From assembly GCA_029216955.1 (NCBI GenBank), contig JANAVB010015600.1, positions 37,632,153-37,696,152 on the forward strand: a DNA stretch of 64,000 bases, read 5' to 3'. This document shows positions 1 through 11,251 of this stretch, in pieces. How positions within the stretch are numbered: the first letter of the stretch is position 1; each line of letters starts with the position of its first letter. The DNA is from Iris pallida. Lineage: Eukaryota > Streptophyta > Magnoliopsida > Asparagales > Iridaceae. The translations under genes and the position numbers were made by a program. The notes beneath the pieces are model-generated. The model searched no databases. It was given only the letters and a program-made list of their open reading frames with translations, and was not told the DNA's origin.

Positions 1-682
1 CTGGACTCGTTGACATATAATTTGCTAGGTTTGGGTGGACATTGGATCCGGCACGTATTTCGGTGCAAGTCAGATACCAATATCCGGGTCAAGGGTCATT
101 TTGAGATCGGCTCATCGGAATCCAATTTCGGATATACCGTTGAGTTCGTATCATCATTCTGGACTCGTTGACATGTAGTTTGCTGAGTTTTGAGAACTTT
201 GGCTCTGATACGTATTTCCGTGCATATCGGAATTCCAAGTTATGGTCAACGGACCAAATTGAGATCGGGTCAACGGAATCCAATTCTGGAGATACCGTTG
301 GGTTCGTATCGTCATTCTGGTTTCGTGGGCATATAATTTGCTATATTTTATAGACTTGTTTTCTTGCACATTTTTTGGTGCAAAACGGCTCCGACACGGA
401 TACCGTTTTGACCCAAAATTACCTTTTTGCCCTTGTGTCCAAATTGGACTGATGGACAGGCTATCCTAGCTAATTTGACCATTCTGGACATGTTGGTGAT
501 GTTTATTTCATCATCCGACAATTCTTATTGATAATTTCTCTGAGTTTAACCTTTTTATAATTAATTAATAATTAATTCTTATAATGTTCGTATTTCGGGA
601 TTAGTACAACAAAACTGAGCTCAGTCAATTACAGTGATCTCACATCGCTGAAATTGATAAGATGGACACGTGGATCACTATA

Positions 683-716
683 ATAAGATTATTAACTTTA
701 CCGTTAATCATCTTAT
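683..716. repeat. Imperfect hairpin in LARD A LTR
   Basis: Arms ATAAGATTATTAAC and GTTAATCATCTTAT (683-696 and 703-716) pair around a 6-nt loop with one mismatch. The 3' LTR copy near 7951-7983 keeps most of the pairing. Its function is unknown; it may be a relic of a smaller element or an RNA structure. Confidence 0.45.
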
Positions 717-790
717 CTCGATTTGCGTGTCGTAAGTTTCGACGTACGAATAACGAAGTACACTTTATATCTTTAATAATTAGACTAGAA

Positions 791-884
791 TTGACCCAGT
801 TTGACCAGAGTTGACCAGTTGACCAAAAGTCAACTGTAAGTCAACACTTGACCTAGTTTGACTAGATTATTGACCGGAGTTGAC
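791..884 (+). promoter_or_regulatory. W-box (TTGAC) array in LARD A 5' LTR
   Basis: Within 94 bp there are eight forward TTGAC cores (791, 801, 811, 819, 848, 858, 870, 880) and two reverse GTCAA cores (829, 840), most followed by C. TTGAC(C/T) is the binding core of WRKY transcription factors. The density is far above chance. Binding is inferred only. Confidence 0.55.
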
Positions 885-2133
885 CTAGAGTTGTTTTAAC
901 TTAGAAGAACCTAGGATAATATAGATTGCTTGTAGAGTTTCATTTATTACAACTTGAACACCTTGTAACCTGTGTTGCTTTAAATAGGACTCTGTGGCTT
1001 CAGTTGGACCTCCTATACTTATCAGCTATTTAGGTTATCAGGCGAGTACATTCTCTGATCATTTCATATCCTGCTTAGAATTATTTCCTGCATTAAATTA
1101 ATTTACTTGTACTGTCACGTTGGTCACACGGATTGGTACTATATGGATCCCTTCTTGAGATGTTATCCTTAGGGAGCATCGGGTACTACATGTTCTGTGC
1201 GTTTCAATTACATGGCGTATCACTATGCTTCATTGGTTCTTTGATCACTTGTGACATATACTCTTATGATCACAAAGTCTCCTAGAATCCTTATCTCATT
1301 TACTGGGTATCCTAGAATCTCTATTTATGGGACATCCATGTATCACCCTTCGGAGGCCTTTGCATGGAATCTTAACATAACCTGGTTGGATCCTTGTATA
1401 TTGATTGGGGGTATGGGGGAGTAAAAGTAGACATGTGAATACTATCCAAGTAGTGTAGCATCAGAATCATTTCATAGTATAGCATCAGAATCTCCTATGT
1501 TATTTACATGTCTATATTGTACTTTGACTCGCTAGCCACTGTTAGTTCTCTATTGTATAGTAGATATTTCTATTACAGTTCTCTCTCTCTGTTTACATAC
1601 TGTATTTTCTTCAGTACCTGTATCTTACTTTACTGCATGATTATATTTTCTAACCTGCTATGAACTGTTGAGATGTATTGTGCTCGCTCCTGTCCTGACT
1701 GGACCTGTTGATAAATTTTACAGATAGCATGGAGGTTGCCTGCTAGCCTAGAGGAGACACAGTAGAGGTTGTATAGGTAGCTAGGATTTTGCTCAGTTTA
1801 CTTTCAGTTGTCTTGAGTTGCATTTATGGATTTCTGTATTTAAGCTTTGAGATGTATTTTTGGGTTTGTGTATCTTAGACACTTAGACTTCTATCTGCTG
1901 TATCACTTTTGGATTTCATGTTTTATCTATCTTCCATTATGCTCTACCTTAGATGTGATTGAGTTTACATTCTGCTATGTCACCCCCATTCGGGGAGTAT
2001 AAACTGATTAGCCTTATACTGTTAGATGCATGAGACCTAGGACAGCGTTCTACTGCCGACACTGCGGCTTAGGCTGGGCGTTGTTACGTTCTCGTGCCCT
2101 TACTCTAGGGTGCGGGTCGTGACACGTTTTTAG

Positions 2134-2152
2134 TGGTGGCCCATGCAGGTCG
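2134..2152 (+). promoter_or_regulatory. PBS-like motif, LARD A
   Basis: TGGTGGCCCATGCAGGTCG lies 9 nt inside the 5' LTR end. The first 18 nt recur at the equivalent place in LARDs B and C. A primer-binding site should begin with TGG (complement of tRNA CCA), as this does. It is not the common initiator-Met PBS of gypsy elements, and I cannot name a matching tRNA. Confidence 0.5.
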
Positions 2153-2334
2153 AAACTAAAGTGTAGTGGGATTCGAACTAGAGTACCACTACAGCCTGCA
2201 GTAGGATTAGGATATATTTTTGAAGGTACTCAATCACAGTTAGGCCTCCTTGAGAGATTCCTGGGACGACCCTTGAGAATCTTATTTTAAATTCGATTTG
2301 AAAACTCTCTTCCCTTGATTTGATTTATCTTTAC

Positions 2335-2600
2335 TTTCTGTTGTTGAATTTAATTTTGATGGATTATTGTTGAATTTGAGTTTGTACTTATTGATTTTGA
2401 TGGATTATTGTTGAATTTTGAATCTTGATGTTAGTGGTTGAATTTGAGTCTGTATTTATTGATTTTGATGGATTATTGTTGAATTTTGAATCTTGATGTT
2501 AGTGGTTGAATTTGAGTATGTATTTTTATGATTTTTGATGGATTATTGTTGAATTTTGTATCTTGATGTTAGTTGTTGAATTTGAGTTTGTATTTATACG
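2335..2600 (+). repeat. Tandem repeat, period about 70 bp
   Basis: The core TTTTGATGGATTATTGTTGA recurs at about 2354, 2395, 2463 and 2533. The last three are spaced near 70 bp and are followed by a TTGAATCTTGATGTTAG-like segment. It lies in the LARD A interior and is non-coding. Confidence 0.7.
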
Positions 2601-2884
2601 TATATGTACATTTTTTTTAAGGTATAACCTGATAACATACTTGATAAGGACAGTGAGAAAGGTAAAAGTCTACTTTATTTTAGAATTTAGAATTTATTGC
2701 AGTCATATTTGCTAGCATGACAAGGACGTAGAGCCTGATATAGCTATACTTATCTTAGTTATGAAATCTAGATTTTCTTGCAGCCATACCGGGTGGCGTG
2801 GTAAGAATTCTAGATAACATGATTATAGGGTGTATGCCTTATTGTGGACTCTATCGTTTATTGCAGCTATGCTTATTGGCGTGG

Positions 2885-3035
2885 CAGAATTCTAACAACA
2901 TAATTTCAGGAAGACGCATATGATTATCAGATTGTACCTTAAATATTTTTCTACTTTTGTTTCAGTCCTTAAAAAAAAGAATTGTTATTTGTTTGTTTTA
3001 TTTTGTTTCTCATTATTTAACTTAGGAGTAGCTTA
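2885..3035 (+). other. Conserved non-coding block shared by LARD A and LARD C
   Basis: An AGACGCATATGATTA core (about 2914) followed by CAGATTGTA, preceded by an ACAACAT segment and followed about 100 bp later by CTTAGGAGTAG, is repeated in order in LARD C at 35245-35350. Sequence otherwise differs widely between the two interiors, so this block appears selectively kept (replication or packaging signal is a guess). Confidence 0.55.
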
Positions 3036-4880
3036 AGCTGTTTTTATAAACTTTGTGTAACTTCTTACTATAAATTTCTTCTTAATACAATGAATCGATG
3101 ATTTTACTAGACCTTATCTTGGATTTGATAGTTTAGCTCTGGGTTTCAAAATGGTTCCTTCTTTTAAACGGATAAGCAGAACAGATTTTATCGTTATTTG
3201 CTTCTTGCTACTATCCTTGTATTAAATAATAATAATAATAAAACTGTCTTGATTTCACCAATCACCTACTTGCAATCTAGGTAGGAATCTAAATGTTGGT
3301 CTTAACGTAGAATTAAATTTTTATATTGGGACATGAGAATATATGACTATATATTTATAGTGGACACAGACTCTTTGCCTAACACGTATGCATGCTACAC
3401 CTTGATTACCAACCTATCTAAATATATATTAATATGTTGTTGATGTTTAAATTGTCAAAACCCCAATATTTCTAGTTTTCTGCTTTTCCAATTTAAATTC
3501 GTAATTCAAATATAGATTTCATGTTATTAGTTATGTTTACATCACTGCACATGTATGTTATACGTAGGGTTTCAATTCAAAAAAAATTAGTTGAGTTTTG
3601 TGTTTGAATTTGTCAAATCTAAGACTGTGTGCATATTAACCCTTAATACTGGATTTCAATGTTTAGTTCAATTCGTTGTTTTAAATGTAATGTTTTGAGC
3701 TATATACATTGTGGTATGTAGGGATATAAATTTATGTTTCATATTCTTACATGTTAGGTTGTGATAAACATTGGGTTAGTTGATGTTGAATTTCTCCAAA
3801 TTCTAAAACTGAATACATGTTAACATTTTTACATTAATTCCTAATGCTTAGTTCAATTTCAGATTTAATATGTAATATTGTACTGTATGCATAGCTAAAT
3901 GTATGGATAGTATGTTACGATTTCTTCTCTATCTTGTTAGGATGTATTGGAAGCATTGAGTTAGTTGTGATGTTGCAAACCCCTAAAATTTGAAATTGCA
4001 TTATGTTAATATTACACTGGTTTAAATGTTAGCTTATTTTCAGATTTTATCTGTAAATGCTGAACTAAAATTGGGTTTAACCTTTCAATACTAAAGCTAT
4101 AATCCTGTACAAGGACACACACACTCTAACTTAGTATACGCTGCCATGTAAACCTTTCCTCTCTATGTTATGTTCATATACCTGTATAGATATGTATAGA
4201 GTTTATGCATACATGTTATAATGTATATAGATACATAACTGAATCTCTAACTCTTTACATATATATATGTATATGGTTAGCGATGCATGTTATGAGTAAA
4301 TGGGTTGTGTATTGTAGATTGTTTAACCAATATGCCATGAGTAGTGTAACTTGATAGCTGTTGTTTTGAAACCCAAATCCTCCTATACACCTGCCTACTA
4401 TCTAACCATATGAACATGTCCACATACACCCATACGCTCACGAACCACATGACCTTTATATAATGCTATCTTTTCCCTCTCTAACACACTCTCTATATAT
4501 ACATATTGTGATTGGATTTTCATGCAAGTGACTTTCATTCTTTAACTTTTGATTTTGATTTTTCTGAAACCTTTATAGATAATTGGTAGTTACTTTTCTT
4601 TATTTTTATGATAAGTACCAGTTTTCACATAGGATGGTAGGCTGTCTTACAGTTTTGATGATTTGTTATTCTGTGTCTTTTCCGGTTTAACACCCTAGAC
4701 TGCTTGTGTGTTTTGATACCCTATGACCGTTTTGGTTTAGCATGACTAGTATACCTAGATGAGACTTTCACTACCACCGTATGCCATGACCCTGTATGCC
4801 ATCCTTTTTGATGATATATTTTATTTAAGTTCTGGAACTTGATTGTGGGGGTTTGACCTAGAAGGAGTATGAACAATTTT

Positions 4881-4916
4881 AATTTCAAGGACAAAATTTT
4901 TATAAGGTGGGTAGGA
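4881..4916 (+). promoter_or_regulatory. Polypurine-tract region and vestigial pol C-terminus, LARD A
   Basis: AATTTCAAGGACAAAATT followed by TATAAGGTGGGTAGGA leads directly to the LTR start TGTGAGCACCC at 4917. This is the usual gypsy plus-strand primer region. Read in frame it gives NFKDKIFIRWVG, almost the same peptide as in LARDs B and C, suggesting descent from a coding element whose pol ended at the PPT. Confidence 0.75.
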
Positions 4917-5984
4917 TGTGAGCACCCTGAATTTCGGGTTGATTTTTTTTTTTCTGATTGTTTAGTTTCATTAAATAATTTATTCTGTTTATTTATCTGT
5001 AAATGTGCTTTTCCGTGCCTTCGATATTTGGAGTGTCAGGGATGTTCAACTCTGGAAATCTTCTTCATGAGTTTTGTAGCGGACATGATTGCCTTCCTGA
5101 CGGTATATAGTGTCCCATCCAAACTTGTTCCCTTGTACTCTTTTTGCTTCGCACAACTTCGGGTCGATTTAGACCATTTGATTATTAATTATTTTTCCCA
5201 CTCTTTTCCTTGATCATTTTTAGCACGTTACCGTGGCTTTTAATTTGGGAGCACAAGACCAGTCATTCTCTTGAAACCAACTAATCATGCATGATCTACT
5301 CGAGACACTCTTCACCCTTGACCTTCGTGTCCTACTCAGACACGCCATTTTGTGCTCCATTTGCTTCGCACAACTTTCCTGACACGTGACCCGATTTTAT
5401 TTCACCCCACGGTGTCGCATTCATTTTCCAACTTGATTTGTGGGTACCCTGTCGACCAAAACCTGTCAACCTCAAATATGGACATGGCCCACATTGAATC
5501 TACTATCCGCATGCTACTTGTGTCCCACTTATTGGAATTCCCATGCGCTACTTATTTGCCCATGATCATCAACACCTATTTTTATTCTATTTTTGCACAA
5601 AGTCCGGTTTTGACCCAATCCGGCTCCACCAAGTCCAGCCCAGTTTCGTGCTACCCTCCATCGTGACACCCTCACTTTCCTCGTCCAAAAAAATAATATT
5701 AATACTCTTTCAACCTATTTTTAATAATTATTGGAAATTTCTGTTGAATTAAATCCCTTGGAATGACCTATTATTTTACCTATATTAATCCTAGCCATTG
5801 ATCCTCATAATAAATCCTCACCATTAATTTCCCTCCAACCCCATAGCAGCCAACAACACCCTTCCTCACACACACACAACCGGCCCTAAAATCTAGGAGG
5901 ATTAATTCTCATCTCTCTCTCTCTCTCTTTCTAAAAATTTTCCCACACATTCTTTTCTCTCCCACACAACTCAACACCAACACA

Positions 5985-6480
5985 ACAGCAACCTGGCCGG
6001 AGCTCCTCCTGCCCGAGCCCAACCAGGCCCGAGCCCAGCCGTGGCCGACGTCGTCGACCACCCTGGCCGTCGGCCACCACCACCACTTGGCCGAGCTCTT
6101 CTCATTCTTCCAATTAATCATCATCACCACCATCATATCACCATAGCTCACCATCTTCAACACCTTAGCCACCACCACCACCTTCATTCCATTGGCCGAC
6201 CGCCGCCACACCACCTGCCGCACTGCGCCGCTCGCCGCTGTCGCACCACCGTGCGGCTAGCAGCAGCAGCCAGCGCGCTGCACAGCACAGCAGCAGCCGC
6301 GCGCCCCCTTCGTCGTGCGTGCACGGGCGGTGCAGCGCCGCCGCCGGTCGCACACCGACGTAGCCGACCCCCTCCATGGGGGCGCCCCACCCCGATGAAC
6401 TCTCCCATGGCGGCCACCGTCCTCTGGGATGCGCCGTCGAGGCGATTCGTGCGTTTCGCACGAAGTTCCGTCGTGACGCG
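5985..6480. other. GC-rich island in LARD A LTR
   Basis: A sharply GC-rich tract sits inside an AT-rich LTR. It contains CCACCA-type trinucleotide runs, CAG/GCAGCA runs and open frames on both strands (for example a 245-codon frame at 6041-6778) encoding low-complexity Pro/His/Ala peptides. LARD B carries a comparable but different GC-rich island after its TATA box, so this probably is the transcribed leader part of the LTR rather than a gene. Confidence 0.6.
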
Positions 6481-6943
6481 CGCGAAATCTTATCCGTTTT
6501 GGTGCCCCATCGCAGCAACTTCGCACATAATTTTCGAGAAATTCGACCATTGGATCGGCGATTTCTTTGCTCCGTCACAATCTCGGTATATCCACCTTCA
6601 CTTCTGTCAATTTTCATCCGTTGATTTTGTCATTTCATACATCAAAACTGGCCACCAAGTTGACCGTTTAAATTGTATTAATTTTGGACAGTTTTGCGGG
6701 GTCAACTTTGTCAGCTTGTACCTCCTCCACCGCAGCTCCGTTTGGCGTGCTACCAGTTCCTGTGCGAAGCTGGTATAACCCTCTTACTAACCCTCTAGTT
6801 TTGTTTCATTGTGAGCTTGTTTGATTGGTTGAATTCGACGCCAAATTTGGCCGTCCGAATTTATAATTTCCAACTTATAAAATTCAATTTTTGAACACGG
6901 GACTCCATATTTCATTTTTGACACCACCAGTAAATTTGTGGCG

Positions 6944-7610
6944 TCATTCTGGCATGTTTTCATATAAAATTTGTTAGATTTGGAGGACGTGGGCCCTGGC
7001 ACGTTTTTCGGTGCAAAGTGGGTTCCACAGTCCGTGTCAACGGGGCTTTTTGACGCCGGCTCATCGGAATCCAATTCCGGATATACCGTTGAGTTCGTAT
7101 CGTCATTCTGGACTCGTTGACATATAATTTGCTAGGTTTTGGTGGACATTGGATCCGACACGCATTTCGGTGCAAGTCGGATACCAATATCTAGGTCAAC
7201 GGGTCATTTTGAGATCGGCACATCGGAATCCAATTCCGGATATACCGTTGAGTTTGTATCATCATTCTGGACTCGTTGACATATAATTTGCTAGATTTTG
7301 GTAGACATTGGATCCGGCACGCATTTCGGTGCAAGTCGGATACCAATATCCGGGTCAACGGATCATTTTGAGATCGGCTCATCGGAATCCAATTCCGGAT
7401 ATACCGTTGAGTTCGTATCATCATTCTAGACTCGTTGACATGTAGTTTGGTGAGTTTTGAGAACTTTGGCTCCGGCATGCATTTCCGTGCAAACCGAAAT
7501 TCTAAGTTCTGGTCAACGGACCAAATTGAGATCGGGTCAACGGAATCCAATTCTGGAGATACCGTTGGGTTCGTATCGTCATTCTAGTTTCGTGGACATA
7601 TAATTTGCTA
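6944..7610 (+). repeat. 160-bp minisatellite in LARD A LTR
   Basis: Units beginning CATTCTGGACTCGTTGACAT or a close variant start near 6944, 7104, 7263, 7424 and 7580, a period of about 160 bp. The matching end of the array lies at 1-330 in the 5' LTR. The antisense translation gives repeated peptides with RYIRNWIPMSR; these are artefacts of the repeat. Confidence 0.8.
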
Positions 7611-8057
7611 TATTTTATAGACTTATTTTCTTGCAAGTTTTTTGGTGCAAAACGGCTCCGACACGGATACCGTTTTCACCCGAAATTACCTTTTTGCCTT
7701 TGTGTCCAAATTGGACCGATGGGTAGGCTATCTTAGCTAATTTGACTATTCTGGACACGTTGGCGATGTTTATTTCATCATCCGACAATTTTTATTGATA
7801 ATTTCTCTGAGTTTAACCTTTTTATAATTAATTAATAATTAATTCTTATAATGTTCGTATTTCGGGATTAGTACAACGAAACTGAGCTCAGTCAATTCCA
7901 GTGATCTCACATCGCTGAAATTGACAAGATAGACACGTGGATCACTATAATATGATTATTAACTTTACCGTTAATCATCTTATCTCGATTTGCGTGTCGT
8001 AAGTTTCGACGTACGAATAACGAAGTACACTTTATATCTTTAATAATTAGACTAGAA

Positions 8058-8151
8058 TTGACCCAGTTTGACCAGAGTTGACCAGTTGAACAAAAGTCAA
8101 CTTTAAGTCAACACTTGACCTAGTTTGACTAGATTGTTGACCGGAGTTGAC
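8058..8151 (+). promoter_or_regulatory. W-box (TTGAC) array in LARD A 3' LTR
   Basis: This is the counterpart of the 791-884 array, with one core lost (TTGAA where the 5' copy has TTGAC) and the rest kept, so the array predates insertion of this copy. Confidence 0.55.
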
Positions 8152-9425
8152 CTAGAGTTGTTTTGACTTAGAAGAACCTAGGATAATATAGATTGCTTGT
8201 AAAGTTTCATTTATTACAACTTGAACACCTTGTAACCTGTGTTGCTTTAAATAGGACTCTATGGCTTCAGTTGGACCCCCTATACTTATCAGCTGTTCAG
8301 GTTATCAGGCGATTACATTCTCTGATCATTTCATATCCTGCTTAGAATTATTTTCTGCATTAAATTACTTTACTTGTACAGTCACGTTAGTCACACGGAT
8401 TGGTACTATATGGATCCCTTCTTGAGATGTTATCAATAGGGAGCATCGGGTACTACATATTCTGTGCGTTTCACTTACATGGCGTATTACTATGCTTCAT
8501 TGGTTCTTTGATCACTTGTGACATATACTCTTATGATCACAGTGTCTCCTAGAATCCTTATCCCATTTACTGGGTATCCTAGAATCTCCTAGAATCCCCA
8601 TTTATAGGACATCCATGTATCACCCTTCGGGGGCCTTTGCATGGAATCATAACATAACCTGGTTGGATCCTTGTGTATTGATTGGGGGTACGGGGGAGTA
8701 GAAGTAGACATGTGAATACTATTCAAGTAGTGTAGCATCAGAATCTTTCCATAGTATAGCATCAGAATCTCCTATGCCATTTACATGTCTATATTGTACT
8801 CTGACTCACTAGCCACTGTTAGTTCTCTATTGTATAGTAGATATTTCTATTATAGTTCTCTCTCTCTGTTTTCATACTGTATTTCCTTCAGTACATGTAT
8901 CTTACTTTACTGCATGATTATATTTTCTAACCTGCTATGAACTGTTGAGATATATTGTGCTTGCTCCTGTCCTGACTGGACCTGTTGATAAATTTTACAG
9001 ATAGCATGGAGGTTGCCTGATAGCCTAGAGGAGACACAGTAGAGGTTGTATAGGTAGCTAGGATTTTGCTCAGTTTATTTTCAGTTGTCTTGAGTTGCAT
9101 TTATGGATTTCTGTATTTGAGCTTTGAGATGTATTTCTGGGTTTATGTATCTTAAACACTTAGACTTCTATCTGCTGTATCTCTTTTGGATTTCATGTTT
9201 TATCTATCTTCCATTATGCTCTACCTTATATGTGATTGAGTTTACATTCTGCTATGTCACCCCTATTCGGGGAGTATAAACTGCTTAGCCTTATACTGTT
9301 AGATGCATGAGACCTAGGACAACGTTCTACCACCGACACTGCGGCGTAGGCTGGGCGTTGTTACGTTCTCGTACCCTTACTCTAGGGTGCGGGTCGTGAC
9401 ATTTATATAGATCACAGTATTACAT

Positions 9426-11251
9426 ATGGCAACTGTGAAATTCACAAGTGAAGGCCAAGCCACAAACAGACCTCCACTGTTTGACGGCACAAACTACACC
9501 TATTGGAAAACACGTATGAGTTTCTTTCTGAAATCTTTTGATTTTGACTTATGGTCTGTAGTTATTGATGGCTATAAAAAGCCACCTTGTATTAACGTTG
9601 ATGGTGTTTTAGTTGAAAAACCCCATGACAAATATACAGAGGAAGAAAAAAAAAGGCCAGTCTTGACGCACGTGCTATTAACTCTTTATTTTGTACTTTA
9701 GACAGAACTGAATTCAACAGGGTGTCTACTTGCACAATATCAAATGAAGTGTGAAAACTTCTCGAAGTAACCCACGAAGGAACAACACAAGTCAAGGAGT
9801 CAAAGATCAGCAGACTTAATCAGGAGTATGACGCGTTCAAAATGTAGCCAAGTGAATCAGTCACTCAGATATTTACAAGATTCTTGGATATTGTAAATCC
9901 TTTGTCCTCACTAGGCAAGGATTACAGTAACCATGAGAAGATTCACAAACTTCTACGAGCCCTTACAAAGAACTGGATTCCAAAGGCTACAGCAATCATT
10001 GAAGGGAACGACCTCTCAACAATGTCTCTAGAAATACTCATGGGTAAGCTACTCACTCACGAGTTAGAACTTCAAGACTTTGAAGATGCTACACCAAAGG
10101 AGAAGTCAGAGAAGATGATCGCTCTCAAGGCTCAACATAGAAGAACCATCGAAGATGATTCCGACGACAGCGATTTCGACTCTGAAGATCAAGCTCTTCT
10201 GATAAGAAAGTTCAAGAAGTTCATGAGATTTAATAGGAGAACAAAAGACAGCAACAACAACAACAACGAGGAAGATCCTATTTGCTACGGATGCAAGAAG
10301 AAAGGACACATGAAGAAAGACTGTCTAACAGCATCATCATCAAAGAAAAACAGCAAATATGACAAAGGGTACCTGAAGAAATCGACATCAAGAAAGTACG
10401 CCAACACAAGCATATGGCATGAAAGTGAAGCCAGCGACTCAGAAGATGAACAATCAAATGACGCTACAAATGTGTGCTTGATGGCTTGCGATCAGGTAAT
10501 CACTAATCCTCTATTTGACCCTTATGATGATTTCACCTTTGAGCAACTAGGAGAGGCTTTCAGTGAACTGTTAGATGATTACAGGAAACTGCGTAGCAAA
10601 TATGAAACCTCTAAGAAGGTACTCAAAGAGTACAATGGTGAAATAGGAAGACTTACCGACCTACTAGATCAAGTTAGAGATAGTGACTCTTCAAATGTGT
10701 TTGGTGAGCTTTCTTCTATCAAATTGTTGTTACACGAGACTGTTAAACTATCCGAAGAAAAAGACCAAACTATTGTCCTGTTAAAGAAAGACCTATCTAA
10801 GGAAAGAAAGAGTCTCTAGTGTGCACAGGTCAGATTAGAATCACTCACATCTGAATATACTAGATTATATGACACTTCCAAAAAGTTGGAAATTAGTTTA
10901 GAAAAACGGCCTGAAGTTGCTGCTTCCTATTCTAACACGTGTCAATTACCGAATCAACGGAACACGCCCATTAATGTCAGACCAAACCATACCAAGACTA
11001 TGCCCAAGAAGACTAATAGGCATGCATTCTTCTATACTAAAAAACCAAAACCTACCAATCATGCACCTCACACTACTTTCAAAACTCAACATGCTAAATG
11101 TCATTATTGTGGCCCCATTGGTCATATATCTTCTGTATGTAGAATCAGAAAGTTAGTAGATTTAAATATTTACGCATGGATACCAAAAACTAACCAGTCA
11201 GGACCCTACAAGAAATTGGTACCAAAAGTTTCATCTGCAAATTTTTTGTAG
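9426..11251 (+). pseudogene. gag: Copia (Sirevirus) gag, degenerate
   Basis: Structural nucleocapsid protein of the copia element. The ATG at 9426 opens a product with the conserved PPLFDGTNYTYWKTRM segment typical of copia gag. A frameshift occurs near an A9 run (about 9645-9654), and in-frame stops follow before the frame reopens at 9884. A CCHC zinc knuckle (CYGCKKKGHMKKDC, near 10282) and a second one (CHYCGPIGHISSVC, near 11098) bind RNA. An acidic stretch and an NVCLMACDQ box, common in Sirevirus gags, lie between them, followed by a probable coiled coil (about 10540-10810). A stop near 10817 and the TAG at 11249 separate it from pol in the same frame. Confidence 0.9.

Larger units (their letters stand above)
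1..2124 (+). repeat. LARD A 5' LTR, 3' half
   Basis: Direct repeat of about 7270-9401, clearly homologous throughout, with scattered substitutions and small indels. It ends at GTGACA (2119-2124). Its left part is outside the window. It contains the end of a 160-bp tandem repeat, a TTGAC motif array, an imperfect hairpin and a conserved 3' segment that is also found in LARD C. Confidence 0.88.
2125..4916 (+). other. LARD A non-coding interior
   Basis: The stretch between the LTRs has no ORF with retroelement domains. It holds a PBS-like motif at its 5' end, a block at 2160-2245 shared with LARD C, a 70-bp-period tandem repeat (2335-2600), a second conserved block near 2900-3035, then AT-rich sequence without recognisable features (about 3040-4840), and a PPT region. 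The last few codons before the PPT resemble the C-terminus of a gypsy pol. Confidence 0.8.
1..9401 (+). mobile_element. LARD A: long-LTR, non-coding gypsy-type retrotransposon (5' end outside window)
   Basis: Two long direct repeats (1-2124 and about 7270-9401) end identically in GGGTCGTGACA. The right one extends leftward to a TG at 4917 that follows a gypsy-type polypurine region, giving a 4,485-bp 3' LTR. The interior (2125-4916) has no gag, protease, RT or integrase ORF. Long LTRs plus an empty conserved interior is the definition of a LARD (large retrotransposon derivative), a non-autonomous class known from cereals. The element lies immediately upstream of a copia gag start, so it inserted into that element. 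The left target duplication is outside the window; the right flank reads TTTAT. Confidence 0.85.
4917..9401 (+). repeat. LARD A 3' LTR (4,485 bp)
   Basis: It starts TGTGAGCACCC after the PPT and ends GTGACA, so it has TG...CA termini. In order it contains an AT-rich part, a GC-rich island with proline-rich spurious ORFs (about 5985-6480), a 160-bp minisatellite (6944-7610), a TTGAC array (8058-8151) and a conserved 3' kilobase shared with LARD C. No protein-coding domain is recognisable. Confidence 0.85.

Noticed and set aside
7..369. Short minus-strand frames with recurring RYIRNWIPMSR peptides (also 6960-7550)
   Set aside because: Antisense reading of the 160-bp LTR minisatellite; the repeats of peptide follow the repeats of DNA.
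6041..6778. A 245-codon open frame and overlapping frames on both strands
   Set aside because: Low-complexity His/Pro/Ala translation of the GC-rich LTR island; four or more overlapping frames are equally open, which argues for composition rather than a gene.
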